From contig JASJDP010000007.1 in NCBI GenBank assembly GCA_030065095.1, positions 62,001 through 126,000 of the forward strand: a DNA stretch of 64,000 nt, given 5' to 3'. The notes below the pieces were generated by a model. That model saw only the letters and a program-made list of their open reading frames with translations. It had not been told where the DNA came from and made no database searches. Source of the DNA: Rhodobacter sp. (GTDB taxonomy: Bacteria; Pseudomonadota; Alphaproteobacteria; Rhodobacterales; Rhodobacteraceae). Both the position numbers and the translations under genes were made by a program. This document shows, in pieces, positions 9,550-19,186 of the stretch (position 1 is its first letter; each line of letters begins with the position of its first letter).

Positions 9550-11415
9550 ATGTCTGCGCCCAACCCCCAGATAAGCCAAGACCGCCCTGTCATCCGGCAG
9601 CTTGACGAGGCAGCGATCAACCGGATCGCAGCGGGCGAAGTGGTGGAACGCCCCGCTTCGGCGGTGAAGGAGCTTGTTGAGAACGCACTCGATGCCGAGG
9701 CGCGGCGGATCGAGGTGACGATTGCCGACGGCGGCAAGACGCTGATCCGGGTGACGGATGACGGTATCGGCATGGCGCCAGAGGACCTGCCGCTGGCGCT
9801 GGCGCGGCATGCGACGTCGAAGATCGACGGCAGCGATCTGCTGAACATCCACAGCTTCGGCTTCCGGGGCGAGGCGCTGCCGTCACTGGGCGCGGTAGGC
9901 CGGCTGACGATCACCTCACGAGCAGCCGGGTCCGACGGGGCGGAAATGACGGTGTCCGGCGGCAGGCACGGACCGGCCAGGCCCGCGGCGCTGACCGGCG
10001 GCACGGTGGTCGAACTGCGTGACCTGTTCTACGCGACGCCCGCGCGGCTGAAATTCCTGCGCAGCGACCGGTCGGAAGCGCAGGCGATCGCCGATGTGGT
10101 CAAGCGCCTGGCAATGGCCGAGCCTTTCGTGAGCTTCACGTTGCGCGATGTTTCGGGCGGTGGCGAGGGCCGGGTGGTGTTCCGGGCCGAGGCCGAGACC
10201 GGGGACCTGTTCGACGCCTTGCACGGACGGCTGGGGCGGGTCCTCGGGGCCGAGTTTGCCGAGAATGCCCTGCGGATCGACACCGGGCGCGACGGCCTGC
10301 GGCTGACGGGTTATGCCGCGCTGCCGACCTATTCGCGCGGGTCGTCCGTGGCGCAGTACCTATTCGTCAACGGCCGCCCGGTGCGCGACAAGATGCTCTA
10401 CGGAGCGCTGCGCGCGGCCTATGCCGATCTTCTCGGCCGCGACCGGTATCCGGCGGCGGCGCTGTTCGTCGACTGCGACCCGCAGAGGGTGGATGTGAAC
10501 GTGCATCCCGCCAAGGCCGAGGTGCGGTTCCGCGAGCCGGGCGTGGCGCGGGGGCTGATCGTCAGCGGCCTGCGTCACGCCTTGGCCGATGCCGGGCACC
10601 GGGCGTCGACGACGGTGGCGGGGGCCACGCTGGGGGCGATGCGGCCGGAACCGGTGGGACCCCGGCACTATCAGATGGACCGTCCGTCGCCCGGGGCGAT
10701 GCGGGCGGCCTACGCGGCGCAGGCGCCGGGTCTGGCCGAGCCGCCGCTTGGCTGGGATGCGGCGCCCGGCGCACAGCCGGCAGCGGCGGCCGTATCAGGC
10801 CGGGTCGAGGTGCCGAAGGACACCGAGGACACCGGCCATCCGCTCGGCGCGGCGCGGGCGCAGGTGCATGAAAACTACATCATCGCCCAGACATCCGACG
10901 GCATCGTCATCGTCGACCAGCATGCGGCGCACGAGCGGCTGGTCTATGAAAAGCTGAAGCGTCAGATGGCCGAGACCGGCGTGGCGGCGCAGGCGCTGCT
11001 GATCCCGGAGATCGTTGAATTGTCCGAGACGGATGCGACCCGGCTGCTGGAGATGGCCGAGGACCTCAGGCGCCTCGGCCTGTGCCTGGAGCCGTTCGGG
11101 GGCGGTGCCGTCGCGGTGCGCGAGACGCCGGCGGTCCTCGGCCCCGTGGACGCAGGGGCGATGCTGCGGGACATTCTCGACGAACTTGCCGATCTGGGCG
11201 ACAGCCAGACGGTGCAGGCGCGGATCGAGGCGGTGTTGAGCCGCGTGGCCTGCCACGGCTCGGTCCGGTCCGGGCGCAGGCTGCAGGCGGACGAGATGAA
11301 CGCGTTGCTCCGGGACATGGAGGCGACGCCGCATTCCGGCCAGTGCAACCACGGGCGGCCGACTTACGTCGAATTGAAGCTGTCCGATATCGAAAGGCTT
11401 TTCGGGCGATCATGA
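9550..11415 (+). CDS. mutL: DNA mismatch repair protein MutL
   Basis: A 621-residue MutL. The N-terminal GHKL ATPase has [26 protein letters not shown] and [14 protein letters not shown] flexible Ala/Pro-rich linker spans roughly residues 330-420. The C-terminal domain carries [12 protein letters not shown], which fits the DQHA(X)2E(X)4E endonuclease signature, plus ACHGSVRSG and QCNHGRP, the other two metal-site boxes. It is therefore the nicking type of MutL found in organisms without MutH. The stop overlaps the rmuC start as ATGA. Confidence 0.96.
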   Translation: MSAPNPQISQDRPVIRQLDEAAINRIAAGEVVERPASAVKELVENALDAEARRIEVTIADGGKTLIRVTDDGIGMAPEDLPLALARHATSKIDGSDLLNIHSFGFRGEALPSLGAVGRLTITSRAAGSDGAEMTVSGGRHGPARPAALTGGTVVELRDLFYATPARLKFLRSDRSEAQAIADVVKRLAMAEPFVSFTLRDVSGGGEGRVVFRAEAETGDLFDALHGRLGRVLGAEFAENALRIDTGRDGLRLTGYAALPTYSRGSSVAQYLFVNGRPVRDKMLYGALRAAYADLLGRDRYPAAALFVDCDPQRVDVNVHPAKAEVRFREPGVARGLIVSGLRHALADAGHRASTTVAGATLGAMRPEPVGPRHYQMDRPSPGAMRAAYAAQAPGLAEPPLGWDAAPGAQPAAAAVSGRVEVPKDTEDTGHPLGAARAQVHENYIIAQTSDGIVIVDQHAAHERLVYEKLKRQMAETGVAAQALLIPEIVELSETDATRLLEMAEDLRRLGLCLEPFGGGAVAVRETPAVLGPVDAGAMLRDILDELADLGDSQTVQARIEAVLSRVACHGSVRSGRRLQADEMNALLRDMEATPHSGQCNHGRPTYVELKLSDIERLFGRS

Positions 11416-12590
11416 TCCGGATCGGCGATCAGGTCTATGCGTTGGACGATCCCGCCGTCCTGGCGGGCATTGCGGGCCTGGTGCTGGCGGTGGTGATCCT
11501 GGGCCTGCTGGTCGCCGCGATGCGGGCATCGCTGCGGTCGGCGCGGCTGACCGAGCCTCTGTCGCAGCAACTGGCGCATCTGGGGCACCGGGTGCAGCAT
11601 CTGTCGGACGGGCAGCAGCAGTTGTCGGGCGGGTTGACGCATGTCTCGGAGGCGCAGGCCGCGAGCCAGGCCAACATGCTGAAGCTGATGGAACAGCGGC
11701 TGACAGAGGTCAGCGCACGGATGAACGAGAACCTGCAGGGCTCGGCCACACGGACGGCGCGGTCCCTGGGAGATCTGCAGCAACGGCTGGAGACGATCGA
11801 CCGGGCGCAGCAGAATATCGAGAAACTGTCTGGCGATGTGCTGAGCCTGCAGGATATTCTGTCGAACAAACAGACGCGGGGCGCGTTCGGCGAGATCCAG
11901 TTGAACGACATCGTGCTGAAGGCGCTGCCGCGGGACAGCTATACGCTTCAGGCGACGCTGTCGAACGGCAAGCGGGCCGATTGCCTGATCCACCTGCCGA
12001 ATCCGCCGGGCCCTATCGTGATCGACGCGAAATTTCCGCTGGAAGCCTATGAGCGGCTGCGCGCGGCCGGGACGGATCGGGATCTGAACGAGGCGGCGAA
12101 ACAGCTGCGCGTCTCGGTCAAGGCGCATATCAAGGCCATTTCGGACAAGTACATCCTGGACGGCGAGACGGCGGACGGGGCGCTGATGTTCCTGCCGTCG
12201 GAAGCGGTCTATGCCGAATTGCACGCCAACTTTCCCGAACTGGTGCGCGACGGGTTCGCGGCGCGGGTCTGGATCGTCTCGCCGACGACCTGCATGGCGA
12301 CGCTGAACACCATGCGGGCAATTTTGAAGGATGCGCGGATGCGCGAGCAGGCGGGCGCGATCCGCAAGACGCTGAAGCAGCTTCACCGGGATGTGGAGCT
12401 TGTGGTGGAGCGGGTGGACAAGCTGAACACGCATTTCAACCAGGCGCGGGGCGATCTGGAAGGAATCGGCACCGCGGCCGAACGCGCCGGCAAGCGCGCG
12501 GCGCGGCTGGACAATTTCGACTTCGAAGAGCTGGAGCCCGGCGAAGCGGCGCAGGTGGTGGCGTTGCGGTCGTCTTCAAACGAGACGTGA
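11412..12590 (+). CDS. rmuC: DNA recombination protein RmuC
   Basis: A 392-residue protein. A single N-terminal membrane segment lies at about residues 16-38, followed by a long coiled coil (residues about 45-150, rich in Gln/Glu/Leu), then the RmuC core with [33 protein letters not shown] and [11 protein letters not shown]. The core resembles restriction-type nuclease folds; the VIDAKFP segment fits a D-x-K active site. RmuC limits DNA inversions at short inverted repeats in E. coli. The ATGA overlap with mutL couples two DNA-maintenance genes. Family members are often longer, so this is a compact version. Confidence 0.92.
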   Translation: MIRIGDQVYALDDPAVLAGIAGLVLAVVILGLLVAAMRASLRSARLTEPLSQQLAHLGHRVQHLSDGQQQLSGGLTHVSEAQAASQANMLKLMEQRLTEVSARMNENLQGSATRTARSLGDLQQRLETIDRAQQNIEKLSGDVLSLQDILSNKQTRGAFGEIQLNDIVLKALPRDSYTLQATLSNGKRADCLIHLPNPPGPIVIDAKFPLEAYERLRAAGTDRDLNEAAKQLRVSVKAHIKAISDKYILDGETADGALMFLPSEAVYAELHANFPELVRDGFAARVWIVSPTTCMATLNTMRAILKDARMREQAGAIRKTLKQLHRDVELVVERVDKLNTHFNQARGDLEGIGTAAERAGKRAARLDNFDFEELEPGEAAQVVALRSSSNET

Positions 12591-12760
12591 TCCGAATGTG
12601 CGCTTCCGCGCGCCGGCTTTGCCGGTTGCGAGGCGACGCACCGAGGTGACACCAGCGGCGGTTGTTCGGTGAGAACATTGCGTATTTGAGACGAGAAGAA
12701 GCCCGGGCGTGTTGCAAATCGCGATCCGGGCGCCCAGGGTCCGGCACAGGAGGGTTTGCG

Positions 12761-13723
12761 ATGAACGATGCGTTCTTTCAGCCGGTTTCGGGGATGGATT
12801 TGCCGCGCTTCGCGGGGGTGCCGACATTCATGCGGCTGCCCTTTGTGCCGCCGGATCATGAACGTTTTCAAGAGGTTGAGATTGGGCTGGTCGGAGTTCC
12901 GTGGGATAGCGGCACGACGAACAGGCCCGGGCCGAGGCACGGGCCGCGGCAGTTGCGGGACCTGTCGACGATGATCCGGGCCGAGAATGGCGCGACGGGG
13001 GTCCGGCCGTTCGAGGCGGCGCGATGTGCCGATCTGGGGGACGTTGGGCCCAATCCGGCGGACATCCAGGACTCGATGGAACGGATCACGGCCTTTTATC
13101 AACTTGTTATCGGGGCGGGAATCCGGCCGCTGACGGCGGGGGGCGATCATCTGTCGTCGCTGCCGATCCTGCGGGCTGTGGCGGCCGATGGGCCCGTGGG
13201 GATGATCCATTTCGACAGCCACACCGATCTGTTCCACAGTTATTTCGACGGCACGATGTACACCCACGGCACTCCGTTCCGCCGGGCGGTGGAGGAGGGA
13301 TTGCTGGATCCCAAGCGCGTGGTGCAGATCGGCATCCGGGGAACGGCCTATGATACCGAGGACCGGGATTTCGCCAGGGCCGAGGGCATCAAGGTCATTG
13401 CGATCGAAGAGTTTTTCGCGCGCGGTGTCGCAGACGTGATGGCCGAGGCGCGGGAGATTGCAGGCGATGGCGCGACCTATGTCAGCTATGACATCGACTT
13501 TGTCGATCCTGCGTTCGCGCCGGGAACCGGAACGCCGGAAGTGGGCGGCCCGAATTCGTTCCAGGCCTTGCAGGTTGCGCGCGAACTGACGGGTGTGAAC
13601 ATCGTCGGCGCCGACCTTGTCGAAGTGTCGCCACCCTTCGACCAGAGCGGCGGGACGGCGTTTCTGGGCGTGTCGATCATGTTCGAGATGCTTTGCGCGA
13701 TGGTGTCGGGGGTGCGCGGTTAA
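12761..13723 (+). CDS. Agmatinase-family ureohydrolase
   Basis: A 320-residue arginase/agmatinase-fold enzyme started by ATG 12761 behind CAGGAGGG. The manganese-binding boxes are all present: TAGGDHLSS, HFDSHTD, SYDIDFVDPAFAPGTGTP, and a Glu in LVEVSPPFD. This fold hydrolyses guanidino compounds to urea plus an amine. Agmatine is the default guess from length and the PGTGTPEVGG box, but guanidinobutyrate or guanidinopropionate cannot be excluded. It appears to be monocistronic, with 170 non-coding bases upstream that contain GC-rich inverted repeats but no riboswitch I recognise. Confidence 0.85.
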   Translation: MNDAFFQPVSGMDLPRFAGVPTFMRLPFVPPDHERFQEVEIGLVGVPWDSGTTNRPGPRHGPRQLRDLSTMIRAENGATGVRPFEAARCADLGDVGPNPADIQDSMERITAFYQLVIGAGIRPLTAGGDHLSSLPILRAVAADGPVGMIHFDSHTDLFHSYFDGTMYTHGTPFRRAVEEGLLDPKRVVQIGIRGTAYDTEDRDFARAEGIKVIAIEEFFARGVADVMAEAREIAGDGATYVSYDIDFVDPAFAPGTGTPEVGGPNSFQALQVARELTGVNIVGADLVEVSPPFDQSGGTAFLGVSIMFEMLCAMVSGVRG

Positions 13724-13896
13724 CAAGCTGAAACCCGGTGGGCTGACGCAGCTTTCGTGTTCCTTTCCGTTCGACGGGCAACCGGCCTGGTTGTGGGCAA
13801 TGCGGATGCTGAAAGCGCCGATTGAATTGATGTGTCGCAAAGAAGCGTAGCGCAGGGGCGCCTAGACTGCCGCGCGTCGCTGCAGGGAGGCAAGCC

Positions 13897-15009
13897 ATGG
13901 CGCGGTTCTTGATCATCGTATTCGTTGGGCTCTTCGCGATGCCCGTGTTCGCGGAGGACGAATCGTCGTACTTCGGCTTTGGCGGCGACTCATTCCTTGC
14001 CGGACGCTCGCTGAGCCATCAGGCGGACGGAGCCGACGATCTTTTCATGGCGGGCGAGACCGTTGCGGGCCGGGCCGATATCACCGGGTCCGCGCATCTG
14101 GCGGGTCGGGACGTCACTATGCAGGGGGCCGTCGGCGGGGATGTCTATGCAATGGGTGAAGAGGTTGCGCTGACGGGCGATGTGGGTGGGGATGCGACGG
14201 TGATTGGCCGCGCCGTTTCCGCCGCGGGCGTCGGAGGCGATTTGCGGATCGCCGGGTCCGAGGTGCGGCTGGGCGGCGATGTCGGCGGCTATGCCATGGT
14301 GGCCGGAGAGGATGTCGCATTCGGTGCGGCGGTGGCCGGCGATGTCAGCCTGGCGGCACAGGAGGTCATGTGGGGCGAGGTGGCGGCAATCGCGGGCCGC
14401 CTGATCGTGTACGAAGAGGAACCCGGCACATTGCAGGTGCCGGAGCGGGTGGTGCCCGAGGACCGGATCGAGCGGCGCAAGATCGAGGACTGGGACGGGC
14501 CGCGGCCGCCGGACTGGCGGCGGGTGATCGCAGGGTTCCTTCTGGGGGTGATCGTGGTGGCCGGTCTGGCCGCACTGATTGCGACCCTGGTGCCGCAGCA
14601 TCTGGCCGGGATGCGGCGGCAGATCCTGGCGCGCCCGTTCCATACGCTGTGGCTGGGGTTTCTGACCCAGTCGGCGGTGATCGGATCGGCGGTGCTGTTT
14701 GCGATGACGATCATCGGATTGCTGCTGACGCCGGCCATGATCCTGCTGGCATTCGTCGGAGGATTCGCCGGCTATGTCGTCGCGGCCTATGCCTTTGGCG
14801 TGGGGCTGCTCTTGGCCTTTGGTCGGGGCGAGCCCGACAGCATCGGCGAACGGGCCATGTCGGCGGGGGTCGGCGCGCTTGCGGCGGGGCTTGTCGGCCT
14901 GATCCCGTTTTTGGGCTGGCTGTTCGTTCTGGCGCTGGTGCTGACCGGGATCGGCGCGATCACTTTGAAGGTGATCCGGCCGGTGTTCTTCGCCGATCCG
15001 CCGTATTAG
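13897..15009 (+). CDS. Membrane protein with exported bactofilin-like repeats
   Basis: A 370-residue protein. Residues 1-20 form a signal peptide (cleavage near VFAED). Residues about 30-165 are a run of short Gly/Val/Ala repeats (GRDVTMQGAVGGDVYAMGE, then GGDATVIG, GGDLRIAG and GGDVGGYAMVAGED) of the kind that builds a bactofilin-like right-handed beta-helix. A charged linker with PPDWRR follows, then about four membrane helices between residues 212 and 355. The topology puts the helix outside the cytoplasm, unlike classical cytosolic bactofilins. Function is unknown; a scaffold for envelope glycan enzymes is only a guess. GGGAGG precedes the ATG. Confidence 0.72.
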   Translation: MARFLIIVFVGLFAMPVFAEDESSYFGFGGDSFLAGRSLSHQADGADDLFMAGETVAGRADITGSAHLAGRDVTMQGAVGGDVYAMGEEVALTGDVGGDATVIGRAVSAAGVGGDLRIAGSEVRLGGDVGGYAMVAGEDVAFGAAVAGDVSLAAQEVMWGEVAAIAGRLIVYEEEPGTLQVPERVVPEDRIERRKIEDWDGPRPPDWRRVIAGFLLGVIVVAGLAALIATLVPQHLAGMRRQILARPFHTLWLGFLTQSAVIGSAVLFAMTIIGLLLTPAMILLAFVGGFAGYVVAAYAFGVGLLLAFGRGEPDSIGERAMSAGVGALAAGLVGLIPFLGWLFVLALVLTGIGAITLKVIRPVFFADPPY

Positions 15010-15010
15010 G

Positions 15011-15397
15011 TCAGTCGCCCGGCACAACCGCCTGGCACTCGATCTCGACCTTCATGCGCGGGTCGACGAGGGCGGAGACCTCGACGAGGGTCGAAGCCGG
15101 CCGGTGGTCGCCGAAATAGGCGATGCGGCGCGGGTTGATCGCGGCGCGGTCGGCGATGTCGGTGAGGAACAGCTGGACCTTGACGATTTGCTCCGGCAGG
15201 CCACCGGCGGCGCGCAGGCAGGCGTCCATCGCGTCCATCGCAATGTCGAATTGGGCGGCGGTATCCTCGGGGATGAAGCCGTCTGCACGTTGGCCGACGA
15301 TGCCGGAGACCCAGATCAGGTTGCCCGCGCGGACCGCGTGGCAATAGTGGCTGACGGGTTCCATCTGGCCTGGCACCAGGAATCGTTCGATGGTCAC
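15011..15397 (-). CDS. RidA/YjgF family protein
   Basis: A 128-residue protein of the RidA (enamine/imine deaminase) family, with WVSGIVGQ, the AAGG box, VKVQLFLTDIADR and PASTLVEVSAL. The Arg that binds the substrate carboxylate is usually in the segment before the PAST box, where GDHRPAS is seen; the final catalytic Glu region is IECQAVV. It starts at a GTG (15395-15397) with AGGAGG upstream, and that GTG overlaps the TGA of the EamA transporter as GTGA. Tight coupling with an exporter suggests a shared metabolite or a shared detoxification task. Confidence 0.87.
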   Translation of the reverse strand: MTIERFLVPGQMEPVSHYCHAVRAGNLIWVSGIVGQRADGFIPEDTAAQFDIAMDAMDACLRAAGGLPEQIVKVQLFLTDIADRAAINPRRIAYFGDHRPASTLVEVSALVDPRMKVEIECQAVVPGD

Positions 15398-16323
15398 TTG
15401 GGGTCCTCCTTTGTCATCCGGCGGGTGGCGAGGCGTTCTCGCTGAAGGGTGTAGAGCCCGGTGGCGACGATGATCAGCGCACCGCTCAAGGTCCAGGCAT
15501 CCGGCAGCTCGGCGAAGATCAGCCAGCCGTAGAAGGTGCCGAAGATCAGCAGGGTATATTGCACCGGCGCGACCACGACGGCCTGCGCGACCTCGAGCGC
15601 CTTGATCACCATGGTCTCGGCGATGCCGGCCAGAACGGCGATGCTGGCAAGCAGTGCGTATTCCAGGCCGGTGGCGGGCCATTTCCAGACGAACGGCAAG
15701 GGGATGGTCAGGATCGCGCTGCCGACCAGCGACGTGTAGGCGACGGTGGTGACGGTGCGGTCGGAGCCGCTGAGCCAGCGGCTGATGATCTGGCGGACGG
15801 CAAAGAGCGTGGCGGCGACGATGACGAGGAAAATCGCCGGGTGCAGGACGCCAAGCCCCGGGCGGATGACGATCAGCGTCGCGAGAAAGCCGATGGTGAC
15901 GGCTGTCCAGCGGCGGACACCCACATGTTCGCGCAGGATCAGGGCGCCGAGGACGGTAACGATGAAGGGCGCGACGAAGCTGACGGCCACGGCGTCGGCC
16001 AGCGGCACGAAGCCGACCGCGACGATGAAGGTGGTGGCGGACCCGGCGGCCACGGCGCCGCGGGCAATCTGCAGCTTGGGGTTGGCGGTTTTCAGGATCT
16101 GGGTGCCGCGGACCGCAAGGAGGATCGCGACGGCGAAGAGAAGGCCAAGCTGGCGGCACCAGACGATCTGGATCGGGTGCAGCGTGGCGGTCAGCAGCTT
16201 GCCCTGGGCATCGACGGCGGAAAACAGGAACATGCCCAACGCCATATAGGCGAGCCCCAGCGTATTGTTGGTCCGGCTCGGGGCGCCGGGCGCCAGGAGC
16301 GGAGAGGCAGGTGTGGTCGAGAT
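15394..16323 (-). CDS. EamA (DMT superfamily) transporter
   Basis: About ten membrane helices in two EamA repeats, with the first helix beginning LGLAYMALGMFLFSAVDA and the repeat motif around PLADAVAVSFVAPF and VVAPVQYTLLIFGTFYGW. These are small-molecule exporters. The start is unresolved. No ATG, GTG or TTG lies where the first helix needs one. An ATC at 16321-16323 follows AAAGGGAACGGAG, TTG 16431 and GTG 16422 lie further up, and ATG 16245 would cut into helix 1. The coordinates given use the ATC and are provisional. The stop overlaps the ridA-like start. Confidence 0.8.
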   Translation of the reverse strand: MSTTPASPLLAPGAPSRTNNTLGLAYMALGMFLFSAVDAQGKLLTATLHPIQIVWCRQLGLLFAVAILLAVRGTQILKTANPKLQIARGAVAAGSATTFIVAVGFVPLADAVAVSFVAPFIVTVLGALILREHVGVRRWTAVTIGFLATLIVIRPGLGVLHPAIFLVIVAATLFAVRQIISRWLSGSDRTVTTVAYTSLVGSAILTIPLPFVWKWPATGLEYALLASIAVLAGIAETMVIKALEVAQAVVVAPVQYTLLIFGTFYGWLIFAELPDAWTLSGALIIVATGLYTLQRERLATRRMTKEDPK

Positions 16324-16448
16324 GGCGGCGGCTCCGTTCCCTTTCCGGCGCGGCCGGTCACGAAATAGTGGTACGCCAGCGGGAACGCGCGGTCTACTGT
16401 GATGCGTGTCGGCGCAATGCACGCGCCGCAATGCAACGGGGAGCTTTC

Positions 16449-17315
16449 GTGCGGCTGTTTTTACTAACGGCGTTGGTGATGGTGGCCTTCGCCGCCAATT
16501 CGGTGCTGAACCGGATGGCGCTGGCGGGGGGTGAGATCGACGCGTTGCTCTTTGCGGTCTACCGGGTGGGGTCGGGTGCCCTGGCGCTTGCCGTGTTGGT
16601 GCTGATCCGTGACCGGCGGGTGCCCCTGGCCGGACCTTGGCGGCTCATCGGAGTGCTGTCGCTTTCGGTCTACATGCTGGGGTTTTCGCTGGCCTATGTG
16701 GTGCTGGATGCCGGCGTTGGGGCGCTGATCCTTTTCGGCGGCGTGCAGGTGACGATGTTCGCGGGCGCTGTCGCGGCGGGCGAGCGGGTGCCCTTTCTGC
16801 GCTGGGTGGGCGCCGGCGTTGCGTTCGCCGGGCTGGCCTGGCTCGTCTGGCCGGGCAGCGGCGCGGCGGCGTCGCTCTTGCATTGCGGCCTGATGCTGGC
16901 GGCGGCGCTGGGTTGGGGCATCTATTCGCTTGTGGGCGCGCGCGCGGGCGACCCGCTGCAGGCGACGGCGGCGAATTTCATTCTGTCGGTGCCGCTGTTC
17001 CTGTTGCTGATCCTGAGCGTGCCGGTGTCGCCCGAGGCGGTGCCGGCGACGGGGCGGGGCATCGTGCTGGCGCTGATGTCAGGCATCGTGACCTCGGCGA
17101 TGGGGTATGCGCTGTGGTACAGCGTTCTCCCGCGCCTGCAGGCCAGCCTGGCCGCGGTCGGGCAGTTGACGGTGCCGGTGATCGCCCTGGCGGGCGGGGT
17201 CGTCTTTCTGGGTGAGGCGGTGACCTGGCAACTTGTGGCAGCCTCTGTTCTGGTGCTGGGCGGGATCGCGCTGTCGGTGCTGGCACCGCGGTGGACAGGC
17301 GGTTCCGGCGGCTGA
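16449..17315 (+). CDS. EamA (DMT superfamily) transporter
   Basis: A 288-residue inner-membrane protein with ten predicted helices in two EamA halves. The first half has FAANSVLNRMAL and ALLFAVYRVGSGAL. The second has YSLVGARAGDP, SGIVTSAMGYALWYSVLP and AGGVVFLGE, the common DMT end motif. CGGGGAG at 16436-16442 favours the GTG at 16449; an in-frame ATG lies at 16431. It is divergent from the preceding EamA gene, and the two upstream regions nearly touch, so their promoters must share about 120 bases. The substrate is unknown. Confidence 0.85.
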   Translation: MRLFLLTALVMVAFAANSVLNRMALAGGEIDALLFAVYRVGSGALALAVLVLIRDRRVPLAGPWRLIGVLSLSVYMLGFSLAYVVLDAGVGALILFGGVQVTMFAGAVAAGERVPFLRWVGAGVAFAGLAWLVWPGSGAAASLLHCGLMLAAALGWGIYSLVGARAGDPLQATAANFILSVPLFLLLILSVPVSPEAVPATGRGIVLALMSGIVTSAMGYALWYSVLPRLQASLAAVGQLTVPVIALAGGVVFLGEAVTWQLVAASVLVLGGIALSVLAPRWTGGSGG

Positions 17316-17422
17316 CCGGATGCCGCTGGTGTCGCCGCATCCCCGGCGGCAGTGATTGCGTTCGCAGGCAAATGATCCAATGATTACGGTCCGGGCGACA
17401 GGATGTCTCTGACAGGGCTGCA

Positions 17423-19186
17423 ATGGCGGAAACAACTGCAAATCGGCGCCAAGGGCCAATCGTGTTCGCGGTCGGCTTTTCTTTGTGCGGCGGGGACCAT
17501 CTGATCCGGCTGTTTCGGCGCAACGGCCATGCCGCGATCGGCGGGCTTGGCAGCAGAATCGCCGAAAACATCCTTTACGCCAAACACAGCGGATCAACAC
17601 CGTTGCGGCCGTGGAAACGGATGACGGCGTTCGCCGATCTGGAAACCGCCGGCCGCTTTGGAAAACCGAAGTTCGAAGCGTTCAGGGAATTCCGTTACCT
17701 TCACCTATGCTTCCCAGAGGCGGTCTTCATCCTCAATACCCGGGACCCGGCACTTTGGCTGGCGAGCCGGGCGGCGCATTTGGACGGCGGCTATGCTGCG
17801 GCACAGGCCGACCATCAGGGTGTCCATCCGCGGGACTTGCCGGATATCTGGCTGGACGACTGGCACCGGCATCTTGGTGAGGTGACGGCCTATTTCGCGG
17901 GGTACGACCGGTTTTTCTCTTTCGATTTAGATCGCGACGACCTGGACCGGCTGCGTCGGGCCCTGCAACCGTGGTACGCTCTGCCGCGGACGCCACCCGA
18001 TCGCGGCGCGGAGAACGCCGAAAAGGCCGCCCGGAACCGGTCCGCGTTGGAAGAACTGCGCAGGCGACGCCCGGCGCGACGGAATTCCACAAGGCGGGAT
18101 TCGGCGTTCGAGGCGGCGGTCACGGCGCATTGCGTGGGGCGGGGCACATCCGCCGCCGGGCAGGACGCACCAGCTGTATCGAGCTTGGTTTATGCCCATT
18201 GGAACGGGCGTGACCGGGTGAGCGATGCCAAGGGCAGACCGCTGCCGATGGTCAACGCAACCGTTGGCGGACGGGAGATGTTTCTGACCCGCGGCGACCG
18301 GTTCAAGTTGGACCGGGTGCAGGGCGTCCTGAATGAAATCCTCGGACTGTGCCGCCGGCTGCCGGTGCATGTCGACATGGAGGATGCACGGAAATACGGC
18401 ACGTCCGGCACTCCGAATCCGCCGGTGCCGCTTCTGGCCTATAACCGCAGACCCGAGGCACGGAATGTCGTGCTGTGGCCGCTGCCGGTTTATCATTCCA
18501 TCGGTAATCCGCTCTTCGCGCTGCCGCAGCCGGTCGACCGGCTGAGTTTCGAGCAGAAGGCGGATGCGGTGGGATGGCGTGGCAAACTTGCAGGCCGCGC
18601 CGGGTTTCACGACGGCTGCGGCGCGAGGGCCGGCCGCTCGGCGGCGCAGATCCTGGGCGAGCTTGCTACCTCGCCGCCCCGGGACCGCGAAGCCGAGATC
18701 GAGGCCGAGCTGCAGGGGCTGGTACGGTACCGGGTGTTGAAGCGTTTTGCGGATCGTCCGGATTTCGATATGCAGCTGACGCTGATGGGCGAGCATGCAA
18801 AGCTTGCCGGGCACCGCTTTCTGGCCGGTCTCTGCGGCGAAAGGCGGCCGCCGGAGTGGTTCTTCCGGTATCGTTATATCCCGTGCCTGTCGGGCTATGA
18901 CACCGGATCGAACTTCTTCCTCGCGGCCAATTCGAACTCGGTGGTGCTGAAGGAGGAGGACGGCTGGGCGCTGTTCTATACGGACGCGTTCAAGCCCTGG
19001 GAGCATTATGTGCCTTTGGCGCGCGGAGCGTCCGATCTGGACGAAAAGCTCGAATGGGCGCGGGCCAATCCGGCGCTGTGCCGAGAGATGGTCCGGGCCT
19101 CGCAGCAGGTGTGCCGGCGATTTGCCGATCCGGACGCGAGACGGCGGATTCTGAATGCGGTTCTGGACCGGTATGCTGCGATGTAG
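17423..19186 (+). CDS. Fusion of a sulfotransferase-like domain with a GT90 (CAP10-like) glycosyltransferase
   Basis: A 587-residue cytosolic protein with two parts. Residues 1 to about 210 follow the sulfotransferase plan: a first strand and loop (VFAVGFSLCGGDHLIRLFRR), a helix with GSRIAENILYA, and the strand-helix FPEAVFILNTRDPALWLASR. The normal PAPS-gripping loop (K-C/S-G-T-T/S) reads L-C-G-G-D, so sulfate transfer may be lost. Residues about 240-587 match GT90: GWRGKLAGR, RYIPCLSGYD, LAANSNSVVLKE, FKPWEHYVPL and DLDEKLEWARANP. GT90 enzymes move xylose, glucose or similar sugars onto glycans or proteins. No signal peptide or membrane segment is seen. It is a single-gene unit. Confidence 0.78.
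   Translation: MAETTANRRQGPIVFAVGFSLCGGDHLIRLFRRNGHAAIGGLGSRIAENILYAKHSGSTPLRPWKRMTAFADLETAGRFGKPKFEAFREFRYLHLCFPEAVFILNTRDPALWLASRAAHLDGGYAAAQADHQGVHPRDLPDIWLDDWHRHLGEVTAYFAGYDRFFSFDLDRDDLDRLRRALQPWYALPRTPPDRGAENAEKAARNRSALEELRRRRPARRNSTRRDSAFEAAVTAHCVGRGTSAAGQDAPAVSSLVYAHWNGRDRVSDAKGRPLPMVNATVGGREMFLTRGDRFKLDRVQGVLNEILGLCRRLPVHVDMEDARKYGTSGTPNPPVPLLAYNRRPEARNVVLWPLPVYHSIGNPLFALPQPVDRLSFEQKADAVGWRGKLAGRAGFHDGCGARAGRSAAQILGELATSPPRDREAEIEAELQGLVRYRVLKRFADRPDFDMQLTLMGEHAKLAGHRFLAGLCGERRPPEWFFRYRYIPCLSGYDTGSNFFLAANSNSVVLKEEDGWALFYTDAFKPWEHYVPLARGASDLDEKLEWARANPALCREMVRASQQVCRRFADPDARRRILNAVLDRYAAM

Noticed and set aside
12591-12760. Possible guanidine riboswitch before the ureohydrolase gene
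   Set aside because: GC-rich inverted repeats exist, but none of the conserved guanidine riboswitch sequence blocks could be recognised.
12761-13723. HFDSHTD instead of HFDAHTD in the ureohydrolase metal site
   Set aside because: Ser is an accepted variant at this position in the arginase/agmatinase signature, so it is not evidence of a new activity.
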